A DNA stretch of 64,000 nucleotides from JACQAP01 sp035275265 (GTDB lineage Bacteria; Pseudomonadota; Gammaproteobacteria; Burkholderiales; JACQAP01): the NCBI GenBank assembly GCA_035275265.1, contig DATENC010000012.1, forward strand, positions 1 to 64,000, read 5' to 3'. Position 1 is the stretch's first letter. Each line of letters starts with the position of its first letter. A program made the translations under genes and the position numbers. This document shows, in pieces, positions 53,021-62,100 of this stretch. The notes under the pieces are model-generated. The model searched no databases, was not told where the DNA came from, and saw nothing but the letters and a program-made list of their open reading frames with translations.

Positions 53021-54256
53021 TCAGGCTGCGGCCGGCTGAGGCGCGGCGAGCGACGCTTCCTTTATCGGCAAGTTGATCACGGCAGCGGCGAGCGCGAGCG
53101 CCATGTCCGCGTACCACATCCAAGTGAAGTTGCCGTTGCTGACCAGGGCAATTCCGCCAAGCCAGGCACCGAAGAAGCCACCGATCTGATGTGACAGCAG
53201 CGTAAGGCCGAACAGAGTCGCAAGATAACGCGTGCCGAACAGCTTGCCGACCAGCCCCACTGTAGGCGGCACTGTCGACAACCAGGTGACACCCAGCACG
53301 ACCGCAAAGACGTAGAAAGTCAGCGCCGTTTTCGGCGCCGCAAGATAAATCGCGACCGCTACGGCGCGCGTGAAGTAGACCCAGAACAGCAGCCATTTCA
53401 TGCGATAAATACTGCCGAGCGCGCCGATGCCGAGACTGCCGGCGATGTTGGCGAGTCCGATGATCGCCAGCGAAGTGGCTGCTACGCCGGCCGGCAGACC
53501 ACATAAGCCGACTTCGCCGGGCAGGTGCGTGACCAGGAAGGCGACGTGAAAGCCGCAGGTGAAGAAACCCGCGTGCAGATACCAGTAGTTCTGGTTGCGG
53601 GCGGCGAGCCGAAGCTGGGCGCGCAATCCGATCTCTTTCGGCGCGGCTCTTGCGGCGGATGTGCCGAGGGTTACGGGCTTCCGGCTCAGCACACGTGCGA
53701 GCGGCAACGTTGCCAACGCTGATGCCGCCAGTGCGAGCATCGCGGTGATCCAGCCAAAGGCGCTGATCAACGCCTGCACCAGCGGCGCGAACAGGAATTG
53801 CCCGAAACTGCCACCCGCGTTGATGAATCCCGCGGCGAAGGCACGCTTCTCGGGAGGCAGGCGGCCCGCGGTAGCGCCTATGAGGATCGAGAAGCTTCCC
53901 GCGCCTGCGCCGGAGGCGGCAACGATGCCCAGTGTAAAGATCAACGCCCATTCGCTCGACACCAGCGGTGTGAGCGCCCATCCGATTGCGAGTATGACTC
54001 CGCCCGCGACGATGACGCGACCCGACCCGTAGCGGTCTGCGATGGCGCCGAAGATCGGTTGCGACGCGCCCCAGACGAACTGTCCGACCGCCATCGCGAA
54101 ACTGATCGCGACGATGCCGAGCCCGGTCGACGTGTTGAGTGGCGAGATGAACAGGCCCAGCGTCTGCCGGCTTCCCATCGTGATCATGAGAATCACGGCT
54201 GCCGTAATCACTAGCGGCCACGTAGAAACCCGCACTGTCGCAGAAGACTCTGTCAT
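53021..54256 (-). CDS. MFS transporter
   Basis: A 411-residue protein with 12 predicted helices. It starts STWPLVITAAVILMITMGSR, with the MFS motif A-like loop ADRYGSGR and a second-half repeat. The layout matches the OFA/monocarboxylate-like MFS carriers that take up small organic acids. The substrate cannot be read. It ends 219 nt before the enolase-superfamily gene, so separate transcription is possible. Confidence 0.85.
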   Translation of the reverse strand: MTESSATVRVSTWPLVITAAVILMITMGSRQTLGLFISPLNTSTGLGIVAISFAMAVGQFVWGASQPIFGAIADRYGSGRVIVAGGVILAIGWALTPLVSSEWALIFTLGIVAASGAGAGSFSILIGATAGRLPPEKRAFAAGFINAGGSFGQFLFAPLVQALISAFGWITAMLALAASALATLPLARVLSRKPVTLGTSAARAAPKEIGLRAQLRLAARNQNYWYLHAGFFTCGFHVAFLVTHLPGEVGLCGLPAGVAATSLAIIGLANIAGSLGIGALGSIYRMKWLLFWVYFTRAVAVAIYLAAPKTALTFYVFAVVLGVTWLSTVPPTVGLVGKLFGTRYLATLFGLTLLSHQIGGFFGAWLGGIALVSNGNFTWMWYADMALALAAAVINLPIKEASLAAPQPAAA

Positions 54257-54311
54257 TCGATGCGTCCTCGAGTACTAGGCATTGTCAGTACCTTCTTGCT
54301 TGGAGCCAATC

Positions 54312-54860
54312 TCATCCGCGAGGCCGCGATTTGCGCGTGCCGCGTTTGTCCGCGCCTGGCGGGTGCAGCCCGACGCCCCACGCGCTGGACGCGAGCTTGT
54401 GCCGGGTGCGTTCGGCGGCGGCCGGCCCGGGTGCCACCCGGAACTCGGTATCGGCAAGCGGGCGTCTGCTGTTCCTATCGACGATGACCGGGTCGGCGGG
54501 TCTGCCGGTTCGCGCATTGATTAGGAGCACACTTTGGCCTTCGGGCGCGAAATGCCTGTTACCCCAGGCATGCATGGCGATGATGACAGGCCGGAAATCG
54601 CGGCCGCGCTCCGTCAGCAGATACTCGTAGCGCGGAGGCCGTTCGCTGTAGCGGCGCCGTTCGAGGAGTCCCGCCTTGACCAGCCCTTCCAAGCGCCGCG
54701 CAAGTATATTGGGCGCAATGCCCAGGCTTTGTTCGAACTGGTCAAAGCGCGTCAGCCCATGCAACGCGTCGCGGACAATGAGAATGCACCACCACTCGCC
54801 GACACGCTCCAGGCCGCGGGCGATCGGGCATTGCATCTTGCCGAAATTTTTGCGTTGCAT
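54312..54860 (-). CDS. HxlR-family transcriptional regulator
   Basis: A 182-residue protein with the family winged helix in the first 100 residues (MQCPIARGLERVGEWWCILIVRDALHG, abbreviated as CPIARGLE and WWCILIVRD). It has LGIAPNILARRLEGL as recognition helix and a conserved Cys near residue 11 that serves as redox/electrophile sensor in YodB/HypR relatives. The C-terminal 80 residues are longer than usual. It is divergent from the DUF1993/LLM/NPD operon, with an inverted repeat in the 119-nt gap, and probably controls that operon. Confidence 0.87.
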   Translation of the reverse strand: MQRKNFGKMQCPIARGLERVGEWWCILIVRDALHGLTRFDQFEQSLGIAPNILARRLEGLVKAGLLERRRYSERPPRYEYLLTERGRDFRPVIIAMHAWGNRHFAPEGQSVLLINARTGRPADPVIVDRNSRRPLADTEFRVAPGPAAAERTRHKLASSAWGVGLHPPGADKRGTRKSRPRG

Positions 54861-54877
54861 GGCGGCAGGTTAGCCTG

Positions 54878-54900
54878 GTCACTACTATAATGCAAGTTAC
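54878..54900. promoter_or_regulatory. Candidate HxlR operator overlapping a TATAAT box
   Basis: Half-sites GTCACT and AGTTAC, inverted with one mismatch, lie 11 nt apart. The spacer holds a perfect TATAAT (54886-54891). The site is 18 nt before the HxlR start and 80 nt before the DUF1993 start. Confidence 0.45.
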
Positions 54901-54979
54901 TAGGAGCGTGCGCAATCCGCTGCGGCGCAGACCGGCGAAGACGTGCACAATGCGCCTTTGCCCTTCCGGAGATATCGAA

Positions 54980-55486
54980 ATGCCCCTGTCAATCTATCAA
55001 ATGTCCGTGCCGGTCTTTAGCCGCGCGCTCAACAACCTTGCGGCGATCGTGGGCAAAGCTGCGGCGCATGCCGACGCCAGGAAAATCGATCCTTCGGTTT
55101 TCATCAATGCGAGGCTCGCACCAGACATGTTTCCGTTCTCGCGGCAGGTACAGTCGGCCAGCGATTCGGCGAAGGGCTGTGCTGCGCGGCTCACCGGAAT
55201 CGACATTCCAAGTTACCCCGACACTGAGACGACTTTTCCGGAACTCCAGGCCCGCATCGCCAAGACCACAGCATTCCTGCAGAGCGTGACTGCGGCGCAG
55301 TTCGACGGCAGCGAGGATCGAACCATAGTCCTCAAGCTGCGTGGCAGGGAAGTGACCTTTTCGGGAAAGAACTATCTGCTGAACTTTGCGCTGCCCAATT
55401 TCTTCTTTCATGCGGTCACGGCTTACGACATCCTCCGCCACAACGGCGTGGAGATCGGCAAAGTGGACTTCCTCGGCAAAGACTGA
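54980..55486 (+). CDS. DUF1993-family protein
   Basis: A 168-residue protein from the ATG at 54980, with CCGGAG upstream. The N-terminus MPLSIYQMSVPVFSRALNNL and the internal RGREVTFSGKNYLLNFALP and NFFFHAVTAYDILRHNGV are typical of DUF1993, a DinB-like helical fold. Function unknown. It is first in an operon with the LLM oxidoreductase and the NPD flavoenzyme. Confidence 0.85.
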   Translation: MPLSIYQMSVPVFSRALNNLAAIVGKAAAHADARKIDPSVFINARLAPDMFPFSRQVQSASDSAKGCAARLTGIDIPSYPDTETTFPELQARIAKTTAFLQSVTAAQFDGSEDRTIVLKLRGREVTFSGKNYLLNFALPNFFFHAVTAYDILRHNGVEIGKVDFLGKD

Positions 55487-55516
55487 TCGACACGCCGCGC
55501 TGCTGAACCTTCGCAC

Positions 55517-56566
55517 ATGATCCCCTTTTCCATTCTCGATCTCTCTCCCATTCCCAGGGGTGCGACCGCGTCCGACGCGTTGCGCAACACGCTCGCGCTC
55601 GCGCAGCGCGCCGAGAACCTGGGTTACAAGCGCTACTGGATCGCTGAACATCACAATATGCCCGGAATCGCCAGCGCTGCCACCGCGATTGTCATCGGCC
55701 ACGTGGCGGGCGGCACCAGCACCATCCGCGTGGGTTCCGGCGGCATCATGCTGCCGAATCACTCGCCTTTAGTGGTTGCCGAGCAATTCGGTACGCTCGC
55801 TTCGTTGCATCCAGGCCGTATCGATCTGGGTCTTGGCCGCGCGCCCGGGACCGACTTGCTGACGGCTCGCGCCTTGCGGCGAACTATGGAGGATAGTGCC
55901 GAACAGTTTCCCCAGGACGTGCAGGAATTGCAGAACTATTTTGCCGCGGCACAGCCGGGTCAGCACATTCGTGCAGTTCCGGGCGCCGGCCTGGAGGTGC
56001 CGATCTGGTTGCTGGGTTCGAGCCTGTTCAGCGCCCAACTCGCAGCCATGCTCGGTTTGCCGTTCGCGTTCGCCTCGCATTTCGCGCCGGAATTGATGGT
56101 ACAGGCGATCGAAATCTACCGCAGCCGCTTCGAACCGTCGAAGCAGCTCGACCAGCCTTACGCGATGCTCGGCGCGAATGTTCTCGCGGCCGATACCGAC
56201 ATGCAAGCGCGCCGCCAGTTTACCTCGCAGCAGCAGTCTTTCATCAACCTCAGGCGCGGGTCACCGGGGCAGGTGCCGCCGCCGATCGATGATATAAACA
56301 CGTACTGGTCTCCCGCGGAGAAAGCCATGGTGGAACGCTCGCTCGCCGTGTCGTTCGTGGGCTCGCCGGAGACAGTTCAGCACGGTCTCGCGGCGTTCAT
56401 AGAATCCACACGGCCGGACGAACTGATGATCACCGCGCACATTCATGATCAGCCGGCACGCCTGCGTTCGATCGAGCTCGTATCCAAGGTGCGGGAAAAT
56501 CTGACGTCAGCGGCGCACGGAAATGACGACGTGCCGCGCGAGATTGCGGCGAATACCAAACGATGA
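55517..56566 (+). CDS. LLM-class flavin-dependent oxidoreductase
   Basis: A 349-residue luciferase-like TIM barrel. It has the family opening (FSILDLSPIPRGATASDAL), the YWIAEHHNMPGIAS motif, GSGGIMLPNHSPLVVAEQFG and RIDLGLGRAPGTD. The group, often labelled alkanal monooxygenase alpha-like, uses FMN or F420, and most members lack a known substrate. Its last four bases overlap the next start (ATGA), so it is translationally coupled to the NPD enzyme. Confidence 0.88.
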   Translation: MIPFSILDLSPIPRGATASDALRNTLALAQRAENLGYKRYWIAEHHNMPGIASAATAIVIGHVAGGTSTIRVGSGGIMLPNHSPLVVAEQFGTLASLHPGRIDLGLGRAPGTDLLTARALRRTMEDSAEQFPQDVQELQNYFAAAQPGQHIRAVPGAGLEVPIWLLGSSLFSAQLAAMLGLPFAFASHFAPELMVQAIEIYRSRFEPSKQLDQPYAMLGANVLAADTDMQARRQFTSQQQSFINLRRGSPGQVPPPIDDINTYWSPAEKAMVERSLAVSFVGSPETVQHGLAAFIESTRPDELMITAHIHDQPARLRSIELVSKVRENLTSAAHGNDDVPREIAANTKR

Positions 56567-57600
56567 AGCTGTGCGACCTTCTCGGCACGGACCTGCCGAT
56601 CATCCAGGCGCCGATGGCTGGCGCGCAGGCCAGCGCAATGGCGGTGGCTGTATCCAATGCCGGCGGTTTGGGCTCGATCGGTTGCGCCACGCTCGGCATC
56701 GACGCCATGCGCAAGGAACTCGAGGCGATCAAGGCGGGGACTGGCCGGCCTTACAACGTGAACTTCTTCTGCCATGTGCCGCCCGTGCCCAGCGCGGAGC
56801 GCGAATCGGCCTGGCGTTCCGTGCTTTCGCCTTATTACAGGAAGTACGGAATCGATCCGGACAAAATTCCCGCCGGCCCGGGACGCGCACCCTTCAGTAC
56901 GGAAGCCGCCGACGTGCTGGATGAAATCAGGCCCGCGATTGTGAGCTTTCATTTCGGGTTGCCGTCCAAAGAACTGCTGGCGCGAGTGAAACGCCTGGGC
57001 GCAAAAATATTGTCCTCGGCGACCACGGTCGAAGAGGCACTGTGGCTCGAAGCGCATGGGGTGGACGCCATCGTTGCACAAGGCGTGGAGGCGGGCGGTC
57101 ATCGCGGCATGTTTCTTTCCGACGATGTGACTACCCAGGTCGGAACGCTGGCACTTCTGCCCCAGGTTGTGCACGCGGTAAAGGTTCCGGTCATCGCCGC
57201 CGGCGGGATAGCCGATACGCAAGGTATCTCGGCTGCCATGGCGCTGGGTGCAGCCGGGGTGCAGATCGGCACGGCCTATCTTCTGTGTCCGGAAGCCACC
57301 ATCAGCGCGGTACATCGCGCGGCGCTGAAGAGCAAAGCAGCGCACCACACGGCGCTCACGAATCTGTTCACTGGCCGGCCCGCGCGCGGAATCATGAACT
57401 ACATCATGAAAGAAGTCGGTCCGATGAGCAGTGCGGCGCCCCCATTCCCGTTGGCAACGTCGGCCATCGTTCCTTTGCGCGCCAAAGCCGAGGCCGAAGG
57501 CTCCGGTGATTTTTCACCGCTCTGGTCCGGTCAGAACGCCAGCGGCTGCAAAGAAGTGTCGGCCGCCCGGCTTACGCTGGAGCTTGCGGCAGGCTTTTGA
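56563..57600 (+). CDS. Nitronate monooxygenase-family flavoenzyme
   Basis: A 345-residue FMN barrel with PIIQAPMAGAQASAMAVAV at the start, the AQGVEAGGHRG loop and AAGGIADTQG. It is longer than the one at 31339, with an insertion in residues 80-130. It is coupled to the LLM gene by ATGA. Together with the HxlR regulator upstream, a role in detoxifying nitro compounds or reactive electrophiles is plausible (inference). Confidence 0.85.
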   Translation: MKLCDLLGTDLPIIQAPMAGAQASAMAVAVSNAGGLGSIGCATLGIDAMRKELEAIKAGTGRPYNVNFFCHVPPVPSAERESAWRSVLSPYYRKYGIDPDKIPAGPGRAPFSTEAADVLDEIRPAIVSFHFGLPSKELLARVKRLGAKILSSATTVEEALWLEAHGVDAIVAQGVEAGGHRGMFLSDDVTTQVGTLALLPQVVHAVKVPVIAAGGIADTQGISAAMALGAAGVQIGTAYLLCPEATISAVHRAALKSKAAHHTALTNLFTGRPARGIMNYIMKEVGPMSSAAPPFPLATSAIVPLRAKAEAEGSGDFSPLWSGQNASGCKEVSAARLTLELAAGF

Positions 57601-57645
57601 TGCTTGCACGCCCGACGTAATGTCGTCATCCACAGCGGGGAAGCC

Positions 57646-58275
57646 ATGAACCAACGTACCATTCCGCCGAAACACTTCTCGATGATCCGCGGCTTCCACC
57701 TGGCCGACATTTTCACGCTAGGCAACGCGGCCTGTGGCACGGTGGGTGTCTTTCTTGCCATGATTTATGCTGACAGCGCGTCGGTAGTCCACTTCTTCGT
57801 TGCAGCGGCGATGGCGCCTGCCGCCTTCGTGTTTGACGTACTCGATGGCCGTATTGCGCGTTCGCGGCAGCAGCATTCCGCGCTTGGACGCGAGCTCGAT
57901 TCGCTTGCGGACGTCATCTCCTTCGGCGTTGCGCCGGCGGCGCTCGGGTTTGCCGCAGGATTGCGCGGAGGTTGGGATGTGGTCGTACTGGTCTACTTCG
58001 TCTGTTGCGGGGTCAGCCGGTTGGCGCGATACAACGTCACCGCTGAAAGCCTCTCGGCGGGCGCGGACAAGGTTGCATACTTTGAAGGCACACCGATTCC
58101 CACCAGCGTGGTTCTGACCGCGGTTCTGGCGCTGGCGGCATGGAACGATCGTGTGGGCAACAATTTTTACGGTGGCGTATGGTCCCTTGGCTGGGATCTG
58201 CATCCCTTGACTCTGTTGTTCGCCTTGTCCGGTACCCTGATGATCAGCAAGACGCTCCACATTCCCAAACTCTAG
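57646..58275 (+). CDS. pssA: CDP-diacylglycerol-serine O-phosphatidyltransferase
   Basis: A 209-residue inner-membrane protein from the ATG at 57646. It carries the full CDP-alcohol phosphatidyltransferase motif, DG-x2-AR-x8-G-x3-D-x3-D, in DGRIARSRQQHSALGRELD and SLAD. About 6 membrane helices. Residues FSMIRGFHLADIFTLGN match the N-terminus of Bacillus-type PssA. It makes phosphatidylserine, the precursor of phosphatidylethanolamine. It follows the NPD gene by 45 nt and converges with the amidase. Confidence 0.88.
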   Translation: MNQRTIPPKHFSMIRGFHLADIFTLGNAACGTVGVFLAMIYADSASVVHFFVAAAMAPAAFVFDVLDGRIARSRQQHSALGRELDSLADVISFGVAPAALGFAAGLRGGWDVVVLVYFVCCGVSRLARYNVTAESLSAGADKVAYFEGTPIPTSVVLTAVLALAAWNDRVGNNFYGGVWSLGWDLHPLTLLFALSGTLMISKTLHIPKL

Positions 58276-58300
58276 ACTTCGTCCGCTGCGGGATTGAGCC

Positions 58301-59734
58301 TCAGGACGCCAGAGTGGGCTTGCGGCCGAACCAGGGTCGTGCTGATTCGAGTTGTGCACCTAGGCAAAACAGCGTCGCCTCGTCACCGTAACGTCCGACA
58401 AGCTGTACCGCCAGGGGAAGCCCGCCCGGGCTTTGGCCGAGCGGAAGCATCAGCCCGGGCTGACCGGTGAGGTTGAACCAGACGGTGAACGGAGAGAACG
58501 CAAACACCCGCCGCCAGTATTCCTCCACGTCCTCCATCATCATGTCCAGCCAGCCAAGTTTGACCGCGGGTGAAGCCAGCCCGGGCGTCAGTAGCACGTC
58601 CCACTCCGAATGAAAGGCCGCCATCTGCCGCCCGAGTCGATGCGCCGTTTGTGTGGCACGAACGTACTCGGAAGCGCTGATTTTCTCGCCCATCTTCGCG
58701 GTAAGCCAGGTAATGCGCTCCACTTCACCTTCGCGTGCCGCGCGTCCGGCAGTCGGATGGCTGGCGAGATTCACAACGGTGTTGGCGGAGGCCAGAGTGA
58801 GAAATGTGGGTACCATTGCGGTACCGTCGACTTCAGGATTGCGTTCCTCGACGTGGTGCCCAAGATTGGCGCACAACTCCACTGTGTCGTTCAGCAGGCG
58901 CAGACATTCCGGATCGACGCTGGCGCCATTTGGAGACCTGGCGGTCCACGCGATGCGCAACTCGCCGGCGCTTGCGCCGACCTCCTTGAGATAAGGCCCC
59001 GCAGGCGGCGGTGCGACATACGGATCGCCGGGACCGGGCCCGCGCGTCGCGTCCAGCAGCGCGGCGGAATCACGCACGGTGAGGCTCACCGCGTGCTCGG
59101 TCGAAACACCGCCGAGTCCTTCGCCTGCGAAAGGGGCAAATGTGTTGCGGCTGCGTGTAGGCTTGAGACCGACCAGCCCGCAGCATGCCGCGGGTGCTCT
59201 GATCGAACCGAACCCGTCGGAGGCGTGGGCGAGCGGCAGCATGCGCGCCGCGACGGCTGCAGCGGCACCGCCGCTCGAGCCCCCCGAGATGTGCGCAACG
59301 TTCCAGGGATTGCGCGTGGGACCGTGCAACTGTGGCTCGCACGTCAGCGACAGGCCGAGCTCGCAGGTATTGGTCCGCCCGAAGATGACAAGGCCCGCGC
59401 GCTTCAGGCGCTTGACGTGTTCGCTGTCGGCGGAAGCGGGGGGTGTATCGGCGAAGAACTTCGAGCCGCGCGTCATGCGGACGCCTGCAACTGGCGAGGT
59501 AAGGTCCTTCATCAGGAAGGGCACACCGCGGAGCGGTCCGTCAGGAAGGCCGTCGGCGATCGCTTTCATGCCGTAATCGTAGAGTTTCATGGTTACTGCG
59601 TTGATCGCAGGATTGCGCGCCTCTACGCGCTCGATCGCGGCTTCGAGCAATTCGGAGGACGAAACTTCCCTGCGCCGTACCAGATCGGCCAGCCCCATCG
59701 CGTCGTATTGTTCGTATTCCGCAAATCCTGCCAT
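58301..59734 (-). CDS. Amidase (amidase signature family)
   Basis: A 477-residue protein from the ATG at 59734, with GAGGAA just upstream. Catalytic Lys in FLMKDLTSP, signature loop ISGGSSGGAAAAVAAR and SDGFGSIRAPAACCG. Compared with the 40155 amidase it shares the fold motifs but differs strongly elsewhere, so it is a separate family branch. It starts 17 nt after the MFS transporter stop on the same strand, suggesting uptake or export of its substrate by that carrier. Confidence 0.87.
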   Translation of the reverse strand: MAGFAEYEQYDAMGLADLVRRREVSSSELLEAAIERVEARNPAINAVTMKLYDYGMKAIADGLPDGPLRGVPFLMKDLTSPVAGVRMTRGSKFFADTPPASADSEHVKRLKRAGLVIFGRTNTCELGLSLTCEPQLHGPTRNPWNVAHISGGSSGGAAAAVAARMLPLAHASDGFGSIRAPAACCGLVGLKPTRSRNTFAPFAGEGLGGVSTEHAVSLTVRDSAALLDATRGPGPGDPYVAPPPAGPYLKEVGASAGELRIAWTARSPNGASVDPECLRLLNDTVELCANLGHHVEERNPEVDGTAMVPTFLTLASANTVVNLASHPTAGRAAREGEVERITWLTAKMGEKISASEYVRATQTAHRLGRQMAAFHSEWDVLLTPGLASPAVKLGWLDMMMEDVEEYWRRVFAFSPFTVWFNLTGQPGLMLPLGQSPGGLPLAVQLVGRYGDEATLFCLGAQLESARPWFGRKPTLAS

Positions 59735-59751
59735 TGTTCCTCGTACTCGCC

Positions 59752-61164
59752 TCAGGGCGTCTCGGTCAGCGGGCCGCGACTGACGTTGGCGCCATCCTCG
59801 GCGCGTAGTGTCCAAAACGACAGCGATGATAGAACCGTCAGCACACCCAGCGTCAGGAAGGCGTAATGCAAGGCGCCAGTGACGGCGGCGCCGTCGGTTT
59901 GCGGCGCGTCACCCAGGTACCAGGCGGCGATCAAAGATCCACAAGCCAGGCCAAAGGACATCGAAAGTTGCTGCATCGAACTGGCGATGGTGCTGGCCAT
60001 ACTCGAATCACGCGGCTCGGTGTCGGCATATGCCATCGAATTCATGGCGGAGAACTGCAGCGAGTTGAAAAAACCCAGCGTCAGCCCAAGGCAAACGATC
60101 GCGCTCATCGGGGTAGCCGAAGTCACCAGCGAGAACAGGCTGATGGTAAGACCGATTAGGAGGGTGTTCACGACCAGTACCTGCTTGAATCCGTAGCGGC
60201 CTAGAACTTTGGGCGCAATGAGCTTCATGCCCATGGCGGCCGCCGCGGCCGGCATCATCAGCAGGCCCGAGTGCCAGGCCGGCAGGCCCATGCCGAGCTG
60301 GTAGAGAAGCGGGAGCAGGAAGGGAAGCCCGCCGATGCCCAGCCGGGTGACAAAGCCGCCGGCGACAGACACCCGGAAGGTGCGCACCCGGAAAATGCCA
60401 AGGCGGAGCAGCGGAAATTCCGCATGGCGAGAATGAAAAACATAGGCGGCCAAGAGCGCAATGGAAATCAGGAACAGAATGGCCGCCGAGGTTGCATCGA
60501 TCTGGTGCTCGCCGAATATTTCCAGTAGCCACGACAGCAGTGCCGTGCCGCTGCCGAACAGGACCAGTCCGACCAGGTCCAGAGGTCGCGTGGATTCCCC
60601 GCGGTAATCCGGCATGTAGCGATGAATGAGATACAACGCCGTCAGCCCCACCGGCACGTTGACGAAGAATATTTCCCGCCATGACAACCAGTGCACGATC
60701 AGGCCACCGACGGTCGGACCGAGCAACGGGCCGATCAGCGCCGGGATGATGACGAAGTTCATCGCCATCAGCAGCTCGGATTTCGGGTATGTCCGGATGA
60801 TCGCGAGCCTGCCGACGGGCATCATCATCGCCGCACCGACACCCTGCAGCGTGCGCGCGGCGACCAGCATCGGGGCGTTTGTTGACAAGCCGCAAAGAAT
60901 CGAAGAAAGGGTGAACAGTGCCACGGCAATCGCAAACACACGCCGCGTGCCGAAGCGGTCGGCCATCCAGCCGCTTACGGGAATGCAAACGGCCAGGCTC
61001 AGGATGTAGCTGGTGACTACCGCCTTGAGGCTGAGCGGCGCGACCTGCAAGCTCGCGGCCATGGCGGGGATGGCCGTGTTCACGATGGTGGAATCGAGTT
61101 GTTCCATGAACAAGGCCGTGGCGACTACCCACGGCAGGTAGCGCTTGACTATGGTCGTGTCCAT
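59752..61164 (-). CDS. DHA2-family MFS transporter (EmrB/QacA-like)
   Basis: A 470-residue protein from the ATG at 61164. It has about 14 membrane helices, with family motifs LDSTIVNTAIPAM, WMADRFGTRRVF and GPLLGPTVGGLI. DHA2 carriers export drugs or organic cations by proton antiport. No EmrA-like adaptor lies beside it. It is probably in an operon with the amidase downstream. Confidence 0.87.
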   Translation of the reverse strand: MDTTIVKRYLPWVVATALFMEQLDSTIVNTAIPAMAASLQVAPLSLKAVVTSYILSLAVCIPVSGWMADRFGTRRVFAIAVALFTLSSILCGLSTNAPMLVAARTLQGVGAAMMMPVGRLAIIRTYPKSELLMAMNFVIIPALIGPLLGPTVGGLIVHWLSWREIFFVNVPVGLTALYLIHRYMPDYRGESTRPLDLVGLVLFGSGTALLSWLLEIFGEHQIDATSAAILFLISIALLAAYVFHSRHAEFPLLRLGIFRVRTFRVSVAGGFVTRLGIGGLPFLLPLLYQLGMGLPAWHSGLLMMPAAAAAMGMKLIAPKVLGRYGFKQVLVVNTLLIGLTISLFSLVTSATPMSAIVCLGLTLGFFNSLQFSAMNSMAYADTEPRDSSMASTIASSMQQLSMSFGLACGSLIAAWYLGDAPQTDGAAVTGALHYAFLTLGVLTVLSSLSFWTLRAEDGANVSRGPLTETP

Positions 61165-61309
61165 GAGGCTCTGCAGAGCGGAATCCCGGCATTGCGATTG
61201 GGTCAAATAGTACCTTAGGTATTTCCAATAGCCTGGTTGCAGGCCTCCCGCGCGAAAATACGCGGCCCACTTCTACCTTCCTCTTTTGCGCCGTCTGTCC
61301 GCTGTGTAG

Positions 61310-61437
61310 TTACGCAGCGGCCATCTGCCGCGCCGGCACCGAAATCTCCCCAGCCAGGTTCTCCTCGCTGATCGCCAGAACTTCTCCGGGGTCGCGCGCG
61401 CATCTGTTCCCGGCGCTTCATGAAGTTCGATGGCCAT
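61310..61437 (-). pseudogene. Possible small ORF with a frameshift in a CG repeat
   Basis: The ATG at 61437 has AGGTG 8 nt before it, and that site overlaps the stop of the dsbA-like gene. The frame MAIELHEAPGTDA runs into a CGCGCGCGC tract (61393-61401). If the tract is one CG unit shorter, the reading continues RDPGEVLAISEENLAG to a TAA at 61310-61312, giving a 41-residue product. As given, the frame is broken. It could be a decayed gene, a sequencing indel or chance. Confidence 0.3.
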
Positions 61438-61444
61438 GGCTGGT

Positions 61445-62005
61445 TCACCTGTGCGAGGGCGGTGCCGCGCGCAGCGCGCCATCGATGCCATCCATCAGGG
61501 TTTGCATGCCAAACGAGGCGTCGTAAATCCGTCCGTTGATGAAGAACGTGGGTGTGGCGCGCACGCCGCTCAGCGTGCCACCTTCGATGTGCTCGCGGAT
61601 GCGCTGCAGATACAGTCCGTCCTCCATGTCGGCGTCGAACCGCACTATGTCGAGTTCGAGTTGCTCCGCGTAGCCGCGCAGATGCTGGAGTTTCAGGTGG
61701 CTTTGGTTGTCGAACAGCAGGTCATGCATCGGCCAGAACTTGCCTTGACCGCCCGCCGCTTCCGCAGCGAGGGCGGCGTGAAGGGCATGCGTATGCACTT
61801 CTTCCTGCGGGAAATGGCGGAGCACCACGCGCAGCTTGCCGGCGAAATGCTTCAGCATCAGCTTCACGGCCGGCGCGGCCTGCTTGCAAATGGGACACTC
61901 GAAATCGCCGTACTCGACAAGCGTGACGGCGGCGTGCGCGGGCCCGAGCGCATGATCGAGCTCGTTTACCGGTATGGACAGTTCAAACAATTGATGTTGG
62001 CTCAT
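61445..62005 (-). CDS. DsbA-family thioredoxin-fold oxidoreductase
   Basis: A 186-residue protein from the ATG at 62005. Active site CPIC in GDFECPICKQ, cis-Pro loop in RATPTFFING. No signal peptide, so it acts in the cytoplasm, unlike DsbA itself. The layout is that of the FrnE-like or NhaA-thioredoxin-like group. An alternative start lies farther up, but this one begins the fold. A small ORF overlaps its stop site. Confidence 0.87.
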   Translation of the reverse strand: MSQHQLFELSIPVNELDHALGPAHAAVTLVEYGDFECPICKQAAPAVKLMLKHFAGKLRVVLRHFPQEEVHTHALHAALAAEAAGGQGKFWPMHDLLFDNQSHLKLQHLRGYAEQLELDIVRFDADMEDGLYLQRIREHIEGGTLSGVRATPTFFINGRIYDASFGMQTLMDGIDGALRAAPPSHR

Positions 62006-62100
62006 GTGTTTTCTCGTGCGTGCCTGGCTGCCCATTGTATTGAGTAGTTGGCGACTCCCCGCACCCGGCGGCCCTTCCCCGCTTGGATGGACGCTCAGAT

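Noticed and set aside
52950..54221. 423-codon minus-strand ORF overlapping the MFS gene in another frame
   Set aside because: The frame at 53021-54256 gives a normal 12-helix transporter. This one is compositionally odd.
58610..59866. 418-codon plus-strand ORF opposite the amidase
   Set aside because: Antisense shadow of a gene with a clear amidase signature.
60008..61270. 420-codon minus-strand ORF in another frame of the DHA2 transporter
   Set aside because: The frame 59752-61164 is the real membrane protein. This one has no hydrophobic pattern.
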